DNA of 64,000 nt from NCBI RefSeq assembly GCF_022489025.1, contig NZ_JAKVTG010000001.1, forward strand, positions 310,001 to 374,000, written 5' to 3'. The notes beneath the pieces were generated by a model. That model did not search any database, was not told the origin of the DNA, and worked only from the letters and a program-made list of their open reading frames with translations. The translations under genes were made by a program, and so were the position numbers. The stretch comes from Planococcus halocryophilus (GTDB lineage: Bacteria; Bacillota; Bacilli; Bacillales_A; Planococcaceae). Below are positions 56,867 through 64,000 of the stretch, one piece after another (position 1 is the first letter of the stretch; each line of letters opens with the position of its first letter).

Positions 56867-58984
56867 ATGGAGCAAACAAAAAAAGTCTACACACTGGATT
56901 GGGCAGGCCGCGAATTACAAGTAGAGGTTGGCCAATTGGCAAAACAAGCAAACGGAGCTGCATTAATTCGTTACGGTGATACAGCAGTTTTATCAACTGC
57001 AACAGCATCAAAAACACCAAAACCATTAGATTTCTTCCCGTTAACTGTAAACTACGAAGAACGTCTTTACGCTGTTGGTAAAATACCGGGCGGATTTATT
57101 AAACGTGAAGGACGTCCATCTGAAAAAGCGACGTTAACTAGTCGCTTAATCGATCGTCCAATTCGTCCATTATTCCCAGACGGTTTCCGTAATGAAGTTC
57201 AAGTTATTTCGATGGTTATGTCTGTAGATCAGGATTGCCCATCTGAAATGGCTGCAATGTTCGGATCTTCATTAGCTCTTATGATTTCGGATATTCCTTT
57301 TGGCGGACCCATTGCTGGCGTAATCGTTGGATTGATCGACGGTCAGTATATTATTAACCCAACAAACGATCAGCTGGAGCAAAGCTCAATCAACTTAATC
57401 GTAGCTGGAACAAAAGATGCGATTAACATGGTTGAAGCAGGAGCAAAAGAAGTTTCTGAAGAAATCATTTTAGAAGCAATTATGTTCGGTCACGAAGAGA
57501 TTAAGAAATTGATCGCTTTCCAAGAACAAATTGCTGAAGAAGTTGGTAAAGCAAAATCTGACATCCAACTATATGAATTGGATGCAGAATTGACATCATC
57601 TCTTAAAGACGCTGTTGAAACTGATTTGAACACAGCTGTTCAAATTAACGAAAAACAAGCGCGCAACGAAGCAATTGACGAAGTTAAAGCACGCGCTATG
57701 GCAGCATACGAGGAATCTGACGATGCAGTTAAAAAACAAGCAGGTCAAATTTTAGATAAAATGGTGAAAGATGAAGTTCGTCGTTTAATTACAGACGAAA
57801 AAATCCGTCCGGATGGCCGTGGACCTTCTGAAATCCGTCCATTGTCTTCTGAAGTTGGCATTTTGAACCGTACGCACGGTTCTGGTCTATTTACGCGTGG
57901 GCAAACGCAAGCGATGAGTATTTGTACGCTAGGTGCTTTAGGTGATGTTCAAATCATCGACGGTCTTGGTATTGAAGATACAAAACGCTTTATGCACCAT
58001 TACAATTTCCCATTGTTCTCGGTTGGTGAAACTGGATTCCTTCGTGGACCAGGTCGCCGCGAAATCGGTCACGGGGCACTTGGTGAACGTGCATTAGAAG
58101 CGGTTATTCCAAACGAAAAAGATTTCCCTTACACAATTCGTCTTGTTGCAGAAGTACTTGAATCGAACGGTTCTACTTCACAAGCAAGTATTTGTGCTTC
58201 AACACTTGCGATGATGGATGCGGGTGTACCACTTACAGCTCCAGTTGCAGGTATTGCAATGGGTCTAGTGAAAAAAGGCGATAACTATACGGTATTATCT
58301 GATATCCAAGGTATGGAAGATCATCTTGGCGATATGGACTTTAAAGTAGCAGGTACTGCAAAAGGCATTACAGCTCTTCAAATGGACATCAAGATTGACG
58401 GTCTTTCTCGTGAAATTTTAGAAGAAGCATTGACTCAAGCTCAAATTGGCCGTATCCACATTTTAGAATCAATGTTGGCGACAATTGCTGAACCAAGAAC
58501 AACTCTTTCTAAATACGCACCGAAAATCATTATGGTGAAGATCAACCCAGACAAGATCCGCGATGTTATTGGACCTGGTGGTAAAGTAATCAACAAAATC
58601 ATTGATGAAACTGGCGTTAAAATTGATACTGAGCAAAACGGTACAATCTTTATTTCATCTGTTGATGAAGAAATGAACGCAAAAGCGAAAGCAATGATTG
58701 AAAACATCGTTCGCGAGGCGAAAGTCGGCGAATATTACGAAGGTAAAGTGAAACGTATCGAGAAGTTTGGCGCATTCGTTGAATTGTTCCCAGGTAAAGA
58801 TGGACTTCTTCATATTTCTGAAATCCAAGAAGAACGGACGAAAGAAGTGGAAGACGTTCTGAAGATGGATCAAATCATCCAAGTCAAAGTAATTGAAATT
58901 GACCGTCAAGGCCGTGTAAACTTATCACGTAAAGTTGTTTTGAAAGAACAAAAAGAAGCAGCTGAAAAACAAAACCAAGAATAA
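56867..58984 (+). CDS. pnp: Polyribonucleotide nucleotidyltransferase (PNPase)
   Basis: Phosphorolytic 3'-5' exoribonuclease, a core enzyme of RNA decay. The 705-residue protein has two RNase PH domains joined by a helical linker, then a KH domain ([17 protein letters not shown] near 566-582) and a C-terminal S1 domain ([21 protein letters not shown]). ATG at 56867 follows AGAGAGGAG. A sharp terminator follows. RNase J2, another decay enzyme, is encoded 2.5 kb downstream. In B. subtilis the deacetylase gene ylxY follows pnp; it is absent here. Confidence 0.98.
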   Translation: MEQTKKVYTLDWAGRELQVEVGQLAKQANGAALIRYGDTAVLSTATASKTPKPLDFFPLTVNYEERLYAVGKIPGGFIKREGRPSEKATLTSRLIDRPIRPLFPDGFRNEVQVISMVMSVDQDCPSEMAAMFGSSLALMISDIPFGGPIAGVIVGLIDGQYIINPTNDQLEQSSINLIVAGTKDAINMVEAGAKEVSEEIILEAIMFGHEEIKKLIAFQEQIAEEVGKAKSDIQLYELDAELTSSLKDAVETDLNTAVQINEKQARNEAIDEVKARAMAAYEESDDAVKKQAGQILDKMVKDEVRRLITDEKIRPDGRGPSEIRPLSSEVGILNRTHGSGLFTRGQTQAMSICTLGALGDVQIIDGLGIEDTKRFMHHYNFPLFSVGETGFLRGPGRREIGHGALGERALEAVIPNEKDFPYTIRLVAEVLESNGSTSQASICASTLAMMDAGVPLTAPVAGIAMGLVKKGDNYTVLSDIQGMEDHLGDMDFKVAGTAKGITALQMDIKIDGLSREILEEALTQAQIGRIHILESMLATIAEPRTTLSKYAPKIIMVKINPDKIRDVIGPGGKVINKIIDETGVKIDTEQNGTIFISSVDEEMNAKAKAMIENIVREAKVGEYYEGKVKRIEKFGAFVELFPGKDGLLHISEIQEERTKEVEDVLKMDQIIQVKVIEIDRQGRVNLSRKVVLKEQKEAAEKQNQE

Positions 58985-58996
58985 GGTTAACCATAC

Positions 58997-59024
58997 AAAT
59001 TGCCGACTTTGTCGGCAATTTTTT
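58997..59024 (+). terminator. Intrinsic terminator of pnp
   Basis: AAATTGCCGAC at 58997-59007 pairs perfectly with GTCGGCAATTT at 59011-59021, with further T. It ends 22 bases before the next start codon. Confidence 0.93.
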
Positions 59025-59045
59025 ACTATGAGGAGGAACATGCAC

Positions 59046-60272
59046 ATGGTGACTACACAGACTTGCAAAAATGGATTGCGCATTGTTTCCGAACATATCC
59101 CACATTTTCATTCTGTCGCAATGGGTGTCTTTGTAAACAATGGCTCCCGAGATGAATTGCCAGAAGAAAATGGCATTACCCATTTTATCGAACATATGCT
59201 GTTTAAAGGAACAGATTCAAGAACAGCTAAAGAAATCGCTCGTGAATTTGATCGTATTGGCGGCGATATTAACGCTTATACGTCAAAAGAATATACATGC
59301 TACTATGCCAAAGTATTAGATCATCATGCAGCGCACGCAGTAACAGTGCTTGCAGATATGTTTTTCAATTCGCAAATGGACCCAGAAGAATTTGATAAAG
59401 AACGTCAAGTTATTCTTGAAGAAATCAGCATGACGGAAGATATGCCTGATGACGATGTTCATGAGCAACTTTGGCGTGTTATGTATCCGGAAAACTCAAT
59501 TGGCGCACCGATACTTGGAACCGCTGAAACTTTAGCGAGCTTTACACCAGAGAAAATTCGCGATTATATGGACCGTCACTACACGCCAGCAAACACTGTG
59601 GTATCAGTAGCAGGAAATATCACTCCGGCGTTAATAGAAAAGATTGAATCGTTGTTTGGGGACTTTGAAAAAGAAGAAAGCCCTAAAAAATATGAACTTC
59701 CTAATTTCACGTCTGGCTATTCATTAAAAAACAAAGAAACGGAACAAGGTCATTTATGCCTTGGTTATCCCGGCTTATCTTTAAACGATCCAGATATTTA
59801 TAATGTTACGGTGTTAAACAATATTATTGGGGGTTCTATGTCTTCGAGATTGTTCCAAGAAATTAGAGAGCAACGAGGTCTAGCTTACTCTATTTTCTCT
59901 TACCATTCGGCGTATTCTGACCACGGAACTTTAGCAATATACGGAGGAACTTCAGATGAGCAAATGGCTGAAATGCAACAAGTCATTTTAAGCTTACTAA
60001 AAGAACTAAAAAATGGTGGTATAACAGAGCAGGAAATCACAGATTCCAAAGAGCAGTTAAAAGGCAGTTTAATGCTCGGACTTGAAAGTACGAGCGCACG
60101 CATGAGCCGTAATGGCAGACACGAAATGCTACTAGGAAAACACCAGTCTTATGAAGAAGTGTTAACACAAATCGACCAAGTTTCACTTCAAAAAGTAATA
60201 GGCTTATTAGAAATTCTGCTGGAAGCACCCGCCGTTTCTATTATTCGTCCGAAAGAAGCTTCCTTAGTTTAA
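59046..60272 (+). CDS. mlpA: M16 family zinc peptidase (YmxG/MlpA type)
   Basis: Pitrilysin-family metallopeptidase, related to mitochondrial processing peptidase. The inverted zinc motif is HFIEH (His46, Glu49, His50), and the third ligand is likely in the EEISMTEDMPDD segment about 75 residues on. The C-terminal half shows GGSMSSRLFQEIREQRGLAYSI. AGGAGGAAC directs the start to ATG 59046 (408 residues; B. subtilis 409); an ATG at 59040 is too close. B. subtilis MlpA is linked to extracellular protease control, but its substrate here is unknown. The terminator stem includes the last codons and the stop. Confidence 0.93.
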   Translation: MVTTQTCKNGLRIVSEHIPHFHSVAMGVFVNNGSRDELPEENGITHFIEHMLFKGTDSRTAKEIAREFDRIGGDINAYTSKEYTCYYAKVLDHHAAHAVTVLADMFFNSQMDPEEFDKERQVILEEISMTEDMPDDDVHEQLWRVMYPENSIGAPILGTAETLASFTPEKIRDYMDRHYTPANTVVSVAGNITPALIEKIESLFGDFEKEESPKKYELPNFTSGYSLKNKETEQGHLCLGYPGLSLNDPDIYNVTVLNNIIGGSMSSRLFQEIREQRGLAYSIFSYHSAYSDHGTLAIYGGTSDEQMAEMQQVILSLLKELKNGGITEQEITDSKEQLKGSLMLGLESTSARMSRNGRHEMLLGKHQSYEEVLTQIDQVSLQKVIGLLEILLEAPAVSIIRPKEASLV

Positions 60273-60284
60273 GGAAGCTTTTTT
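60256..60284 (+). terminator. Intrinsic terminator overlapping the end of the M16 peptidase gene
   Basis: AAGCTTCCTTA at 60256-60266 pairs perfectly with TAAGGAAGCTT at 60270-60280 around three bases, followed by TTTT. The stop codon TAA at 60270-60272 is part of the stem. Confidence 0.92.
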
Positions 60285-60294
60285 GTGTTTTCTA

Positions 60295-60324
60295 TTCCTT
60301 TAGCAGACTAAATTATGTTACAAT
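60295..60324 (+). promoter_or_regulatory. Putative promoter of asd (extended -10)
   Basis: TACAAT at 60319-60324 preceded by TGT gives an extended -10. The -35 candidate TTCCTT at 60295-60300 (18-base spacer) is weak. Confidence 0.5.
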
Positions 60325-60355
60325 AACTCAAATCATCATTGAGGGAGCGAATATT

Positions 60356-61390
60356 TTGAAAACATACAATGTGGCAATTATAGGAGCAACAGGAGCAGTT
60401 GGTCAGCAAATGAAAGAACAATTGGAAAAACGGAATTTCCCGATAAAAGATATCGTCTTTTTGTCTTCTAGTCGTTCTGCTGGAAAAGAAATTGAATTCA
60501 ATGGCAAAGTCTATACAGTGCAAGAAGCAAAGCCAGAATCATTTGAAGGTATCGATATCGCGTTGTTTAGTGCAGGTGGTAGTATTTCAGAGAAATTTGC
60601 ACCGGAAGCTGTTAAACGCGGAGCAATTGTTATTGATAATACGAGTGCATTCCGTATGGACAAAGAAGTACCACTCGTTGTCCCTGAGGTAAACAAAAGC
60701 GATTTACGTTTGCACAAAGGAATTATTGCCAATCCAAACTGTTCTACGATTCAAATGGTCTGTGCATTACAGCCATTAAAAGAATTATACGGTATGACAA
60801 AAGTTGTCGTTTCTACTTATCAAGCTGTGTCTGGTGCTGGAATTGATGCGATTAATGAATTAAAAGCGCAAGCTGCTGACTTTGATAATGCAAAAGAAGC
60901 AGAAGCAAAAGTGTTGCCAGTTAAATCAGCTGAACAGCATTATCCGATTGCTTTTAATGTGATTCCGCAAATTGATCAATTCACGGAAAATGGTTATACA
61001 TTTGAAGAAATGAAAATGATTAATGAAACGAAAAAAATAATGCATGATGATTCTTTAGCAGTGGCGGCAACTTGTGTACGTCTTCCGGTAGTTACTGGTC
61101 ATTCAGAATCTGTCTATGTAGAACTACAAAAAGAAGCGACTGTCGATCAAGTGAAACAAGCAATGACCGATGCACCAGGTGTTGAACTGATGGACGACCC
61201 TTCAAACCAAATTTACCCGATGCCATTAATGACGGCTGGACTAGATGAAGTGTTTGTTGGGCGCATTCGTCAAGACTTAGATAACCCGAATGGCTTCCAC
61301 CTTTGGGTCGTTTCGGATAACTTGGTTAAAGGCGCAGCCTTGAATTCCGTCCAAATTGCTGAAGCGTTAATCGAGGAAAATATTATTTAA
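60356..61390 (+). CDS. asd: Aspartate-semialdehyde dehydrogenase
   Basis: Makes aspartate semialdehyde, the branch point to lysine/diaminopimelate, methionine and threonine. The 344-residue protein has the NADP loop GATGAVGQQM, the catalytic cysteine in NPNCSTIQM (Cys129) and the HSESVYVEL region near 244. It starts with TTG at 60356, eight bases after GAGGGAG. In B. subtilis it stands between dipicolinate synthase genes and dapG-dapA; here none of these are present and it is a single-gene unit with its own promoter and terminator. Confidence 0.96.
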   Translation: MKTYNVAIIGATGAVGQQMKEQLEKRNFPIKDIVFLSSSRSAGKEIEFNGKVYTVQEAKPESFEGIDIALFSAGGSISEKFAPEAVKRGAIVIDNTSAFRMDKEVPLVVPEVNKSDLRLHKGIIANPNCSTIQMVCALQPLKELYGMTKVVVSTYQAVSGAGIDAINELKAQAADFDNAKEAEAKVLPVKSAEQHYPIAFNVIPQIDQFTENGYTFEEMKMINETKKIMHDDSLAVAATCVRLPVVTGHSESVYVELQKEATVDQVKQAMTDAPGVELMDDPSNQIYPMPLMTAGLDEVFVGRIRQDLDNPNGFHLWVVSDNLVKGAALNSVQIAEALIEENII

Positions 61391-61413
61391 TCTCGAGCAA
61401 TAGTCGTTAAAAT

Positions 61414-61442
61414 GACCGGCCAATGTGCCGGTTTATTTTTTT
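61414..61442 (+). terminator. Intrinsic terminator of asd
   Basis: ACCGGC at 61415-61420 pairs with GCCGGT at 61427-61432, then TTATTTTTTT. Confidence 0.88.
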
Positions 61443-61444
61443 CT

Positions 61445-61474
61445 TTGGACTGTTTCCGATGATTCCCGTATAAT
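61445..61474 (+). promoter_or_regulatory. Promoter of rnjB
   Basis: TTGGAC at 61445-61450, an 18-base spacer and a perfect TATAAT at 61469-61474. It begins right after the T tract of the asd terminator. Confidence 0.78.
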
Positions 61475-61517
61475 GAATTCTATGGATGTGTACGGGTGAA
61501 TTTTAGGAGGAAATGAA

Positions 61518-63185
61518 TTGAGTAAAATTAAAAATGAAGTAATAAGAGTTATCCCTTTAGGCGGAGTCGGAGAAATCGGCAAAGCAATGTATGTAATTGA
61601 AATTGACGAAGATTTGTTTGTCGTAGACAGCGGATTGATGTTCCCGGAAGATGAAATGCTTGGCGTGGACATCGTCATTCCAGATATGACTTTCTTAGTA
61701 GAAAACAAAGATCGCGTGAAAGGTGTTTTCTTAACACACGGACATGAAGATGCGATTGGATCAATTGCTTATTTATTAAAGAAAATCCAAGTGCCTGTTT
61801 ATGGATCGAAATTAACAATCGCATTGGCAAAAGAACATATTAAAGAACAAGGTTCTTTAAAGCATGTGAAGTTTTTTGAGGTGACGAACAAAAGCCGCAT
61901 GAACTTTGATAAAACACATGTGACTTTTTTCCATACAACACATAGTATTCCTGACGCATTAGGAATTGTCTTCCACACATCAGAAGGCGCTATTGTGCAT
62001 ACGGGTGAATTTAAATTTGACCAATCAGCTAAAGGCAGCTATAAGCCTGATATCGCAAAAATGGCGAAATTAGGAGAAGATGGTGTCTTGATGTTGTTGT
62101 CCGATTCAACAGAAGCAGAACGTCCTGGTTACACAACATCAGAAATTGTTGTTGCTGACCATATTTTGTCTGCTTTTCTAGCAGCTGAAGGCCGTGTGCT
62201 TGTATCATTGTATTCATCAAACTTTATCCGCATCCAGCAGGTATTTGATATTGCGGCAGCGACAGGTAAAAAGGTTGCAGTAGCAGGTAGAAGTCTTGAG
62301 AGTAGCTATGAAGTCGGTTTAAGACTTGGTTATTTGACTGTGGATGAAGACACGGTTATTTCATTGAAAGACTTGGAAAACTATCGCGATGATGAAGTTG
62401 TTATTATCGTTACAGGTAACCAAGGTGAACCACTAGAAGCACTGGATAAAATGGTTCGCAAGCAACATAAAGACGTTAAGATCAAACCAACGGACACAGT
62501 ATTAATCACATTCACACCATCACCCGGTATGGAAGTTCCGATGTTCCAAACAATGAACAAATTGGCGAAAGCTGGAGCAAACGTGTTGACTTCAAGTAAA
62601 AAAGTTCACGTTTCGGGCCATGGCAGTCAAGAAGATTTGAAAATGATGTTGAATATGATGAAGCCAAAGTATTTCATCCCAATTCAAGGTGAATACAAAA
62701 TGCTCATTGCGCATTCTAAATTAGCCCAACAAGTTGGCTTAAATAAGTCTGAAATTTTTATCGCAGACAAAGGCGATATCGTAGAATATAAAGGTGGCAA
62801 AGTTCGCATGAGCGGACGTGTTACTGCTGGAAATGTATTAATTGATGGAATTGGTATAGGCGATGTCGGAAACATTGTACTGCGCGATCGTAAATTACTA
62901 TCACAAGATGGTATTTTCATTGTTGTAGTTACGTTAAACCGCAAAGAGAAGAAAATTGCATCTGGTCCGGAAATGATTTCACGTGGTTTCGTATATGTTC
63001 GTGAATCAGAGGAACTTATGGAAGAATCGACGCGTCTTGTTCGTAAAGTCGTTGAAAAGTACGTCACTAGAGATGCATTTGAGTGGAACAACATTAAACA
63101 AGAAATTCGCGATACATTGAATTCTTATTTGTTCCAACAAACAAAACGCCGTCCAATGATTATCCCAATTATTATGGAATACTAA
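61518..63185 (+). CDS. rnjB: Ribonuclease J2
   Basis: Metallo-beta-lactamase/beta-CASP ribonuclease subunit that pairs with RNase J1 in 5'-end RNA decay. The 555-residue protein has the N-terminal lactamase core, the beta-CASP insert (about 210-370) and a C-terminal domain ending IIPIIMEY. The HxHxDH metal motif reads HGHEDA: His74, His76 and Asp78 remain, but Ala replaces the last His at 79, and Asp164 is Glu (HTGEFKFD). His142 is kept. Such loss of ligands marks J2, a weak or inactive partner of J1. The place after asd and before ftsK is also that of J2 (ymfA). It starts with TTG at 61518 after AGGAGGAAA. Confidence 0.95.
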   Translation: MSKIKNEVIRVIPLGGVGEIGKAMYVIEIDEDLFVVDSGLMFPEDEMLGVDIVIPDMTFLVENKDRVKGVFLTHGHEDAIGSIAYLLKKIQVPVYGSKLTIALAKEHIKEQGSLKHVKFFEVTNKSRMNFDKTHVTFFHTTHSIPDALGIVFHTSEGAIVHTGEFKFDQSAKGSYKPDIAKMAKLGEDGVLMLLSDSTEAERPGYTTSEIVVADHILSAFLAAEGRVLVSLYSSNFIRIQQVFDIAAATGKKVAVAGRSLESSYEVGLRLGYLTVDEDTVISLKDLENYRDDEVVIIVTGNQGEPLEALDKMVRKQHKDVKIKPTDTVLITFTPSPGMEVPMFQTMNKLAKAGANVLTSSKKVHVSGHGSQEDLKMMLNMMKPKYFIPIQGEYKMLIAHSKLAQQVGLNKSEIFIADKGDIVEYKGGKVRMSGRVTAGNVLIDGIGIGDVGNIVLRDRKLLSQDGIFIVVVTLNRKEKKIASGPEMISRGFVYVRESEELMEESTRLVRKVVEKYVTRDAFEWNNIKQEIRDTLNSYLFQQTKRRPMIIPIIMEY

Positions 63186-63194
63186 GAAAAAAGT

Positions 63195-63237
63195 AAAAGG
63201 ATTTCCATACCGATTTTATCGGAGGAAATCCTTTTTC
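63195..63237 (+). terminator. Intrinsic terminator of rnjB
   Basis: AAAAGGATTTCC at 63195-63206 pairs with GGAAATCCTTTT at 63224-63235, with an inner CCGA/TCGG stem and T after it. Confidence 0.9.
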
Positions 63238-63263
63238 GATTATGGAAGAAGTGAGGGATAGGT

Positions 63264-64000
63264 ATGAATAGGGCTCGTGAAACCGCGAAAAAAAAATCAC
63301 AAGCGAGAGCAAGAGCAAGAACAAAAGCGAAACCAAAAGCAAAACCGAAAAATAAAAAAAGACAACCCATGCCAATGATTGCATATGAAGTTATCGGGTT
63401 AATCTTATTAGGAATTGCGGTATTGATGACTTTTCAGCTCGGCGTTATTGGTAAAATGTTTTACAATATAGCTGAATATGTAGCAGGATATATGGCGTTC
63501 TTAATCCCTGTGTCACTCGTTTTTATCGCGATATTTGTCATGGTAAAACGCGAATGGCCAAAACCTAAAATAAAAGTGGCGTTCGGGTCCGTATTTGTAT
63601 TAATTGGCATTTTACTAATTTGCCATTTAATTTGGGCAGCGAATAGTATTTTACCAATCACTTCTTCAAACGTTATTGCCGAAACAATCCGCACAACAAA
63701 AATGACCGGTACTATTTGGAATAGTTATTTAGCAACAGGAGGCGGGATTTTAGGGGCTTTACTGTATGCGCTATTGCACGTTCTTTTCGAAACGGCAGGC
63801 ACATGGGTTGTCGCCATCATTTTACTATCGATTGGTGCCATCATTTTAACAGGAAAAGCCGCCGCTCCTTTTATCGCAGAAAAAATACCAAGTATGCGTC
63901 CGATTATCGATTCGTTAATGAGTCGCTTTAAACAAAGTAAGCCGAAAAAAACACGTGCTTCTCGTAAAAAGTCAGAATCTGAACAAGTTTTGGAAATCAA
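63264..64000 (+). CDS. ftsK: DNA translocase FtsK/SpoIIIE, N-terminal part (runs off the window)
   Basis: Septal DNA pump that moves chromosome ends at division. The frame is open from ATG 63264, after GTGAGGGAT, to the window end, about 245 codons, with no stop. A very basic N-terminal tail (residues about 9-33, mostly Lys, Arg, Ala and Pro) precedes four membrane segments near 39-60, 70-92, 103-122 and 150-190, then a charged linker rich in Lys. The motor and gamma domains lie outside. The membrane layout and the place after rnjB match SpoIIIE/SftA-type genes. In B. subtilis tepA and ylzJ come between; they are missing here. Confidence 0.9.
   Translation, partial: MNRARETAKKKSQARARARTKAKPKAKPKNKKRQPMPMIAYEVIGLILLGIAVLMTFQLGVIGKMFYNIAEYVAGYMAFLIPVSLVFIAIFVMVKREWPKPKIKVAFGSVFVLIGILLICHLIWAANSILPITSSNVIAETIRTTKMTGTIWNSYLATGGGILGALLYALLHVLFETAGTWVVAIILLSIGAIILTGKAAAPFIAEKIPSMRPIIDSLMSRFKQSKPKKTRASRKKSESEQVLEI

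Noticed and set aside
1-64000. Mobile elements, prophage, tRNA or rRNA genes
   Set aside because: Every gene but one belongs to the conserved Bacillales order; no transposase, integrase other than xerC, attachment site or cloverleaf was seen on reading.

Overview
The window is ordinary chromosomal core DNA of a low-to-moderate-GC Gram-positive bacterium of the Bacillales. Gene content and order follow the Bacillus subtilis region running from prkC to spoIIIE/ftsK. Several genes expected there in spore-formers are missing: spoVM between thiN and rpmB, dipicolinate synthase beside asd, tepA/ylzJ before ftsK, and the large fla/che operon between codY and rpsB. This fits a Planococcaceae member such as Planococcus. 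The family-level call is inference; no rRNA gene lies in the window.

Layout. 1-2301: end of prkC, then rsgA-rpe-thiN. rpmB points left and diverges from gls24 (yloU)-fakA. 5035-8646: sdaAB-sdaAA-recG. 8669-12260: the fatty-acid cluster fapR-plsX-fabD-fabG-acpP behind a FapR operator. 12383-19485: rnc-smc-ftsY, then ylxM-ffh behind their own promoter. 19579-24290: rpsP-khpA-rimM-trmD, rplS, a type I signal peptidase, rbgA and rnhB. 24403-26484: sucCD. 26561-26824: one unrecognised small membrane protein on the minus strand, the only gene without a recognised family. 27100-35284: dprA, topA, trmFO, xerC-hslV-hslU and codY. 35506-42756: rpsB, tsf, pyrH-frr, then uppS-cdsA-dxr-rseP. 42856-48996: proS and polC. 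49123-56311: the nusA operon (rimP-nusA-rnpM-rplGA-infB-ylxP-rbfA-truB-ribF). 56447-63185: rpsO, pnp, an M16 peptidase, asd and RNase J2. The window ends inside ftsK.

The genes serve translation and ribosome assembly, RNA processing and decay, protein targeting and secretion (ffh, ftsY, signal peptidase, RseP), fatty acid, phospholipid and isoprenoid synthesis, and chromosome maintenance (recG, smc, topA, xerC, polC, ftsK). Transcription units are closely packed. Many end in clear intrinsic terminators, and the next promoter often starts in, or lies within, the terminator hairpin (recG/fapR, trmFO/xerC, rplS/sip, fakA/sdaAB, asd/rnjB). Many genes overlap by 1-23 bases.

I found no mobile element, CRISPR array, tRNA, rRNA or obvious new multi-gene system. 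The items most worth a second look are regulatory or structural: a perfect 17-bp inverted repeat inside smc, a terminator-like hairpin inside the first codons of thiN, a probable NusA-autoregulatory leader terminator before rimP-nusA, a promoter laid over a terminator hairpin before xerC, an HslV whose second residue is Gln, and the orphan membrane gene. Start codons were moved where the longest frame lacked a ribosome binding site; each entry says so.
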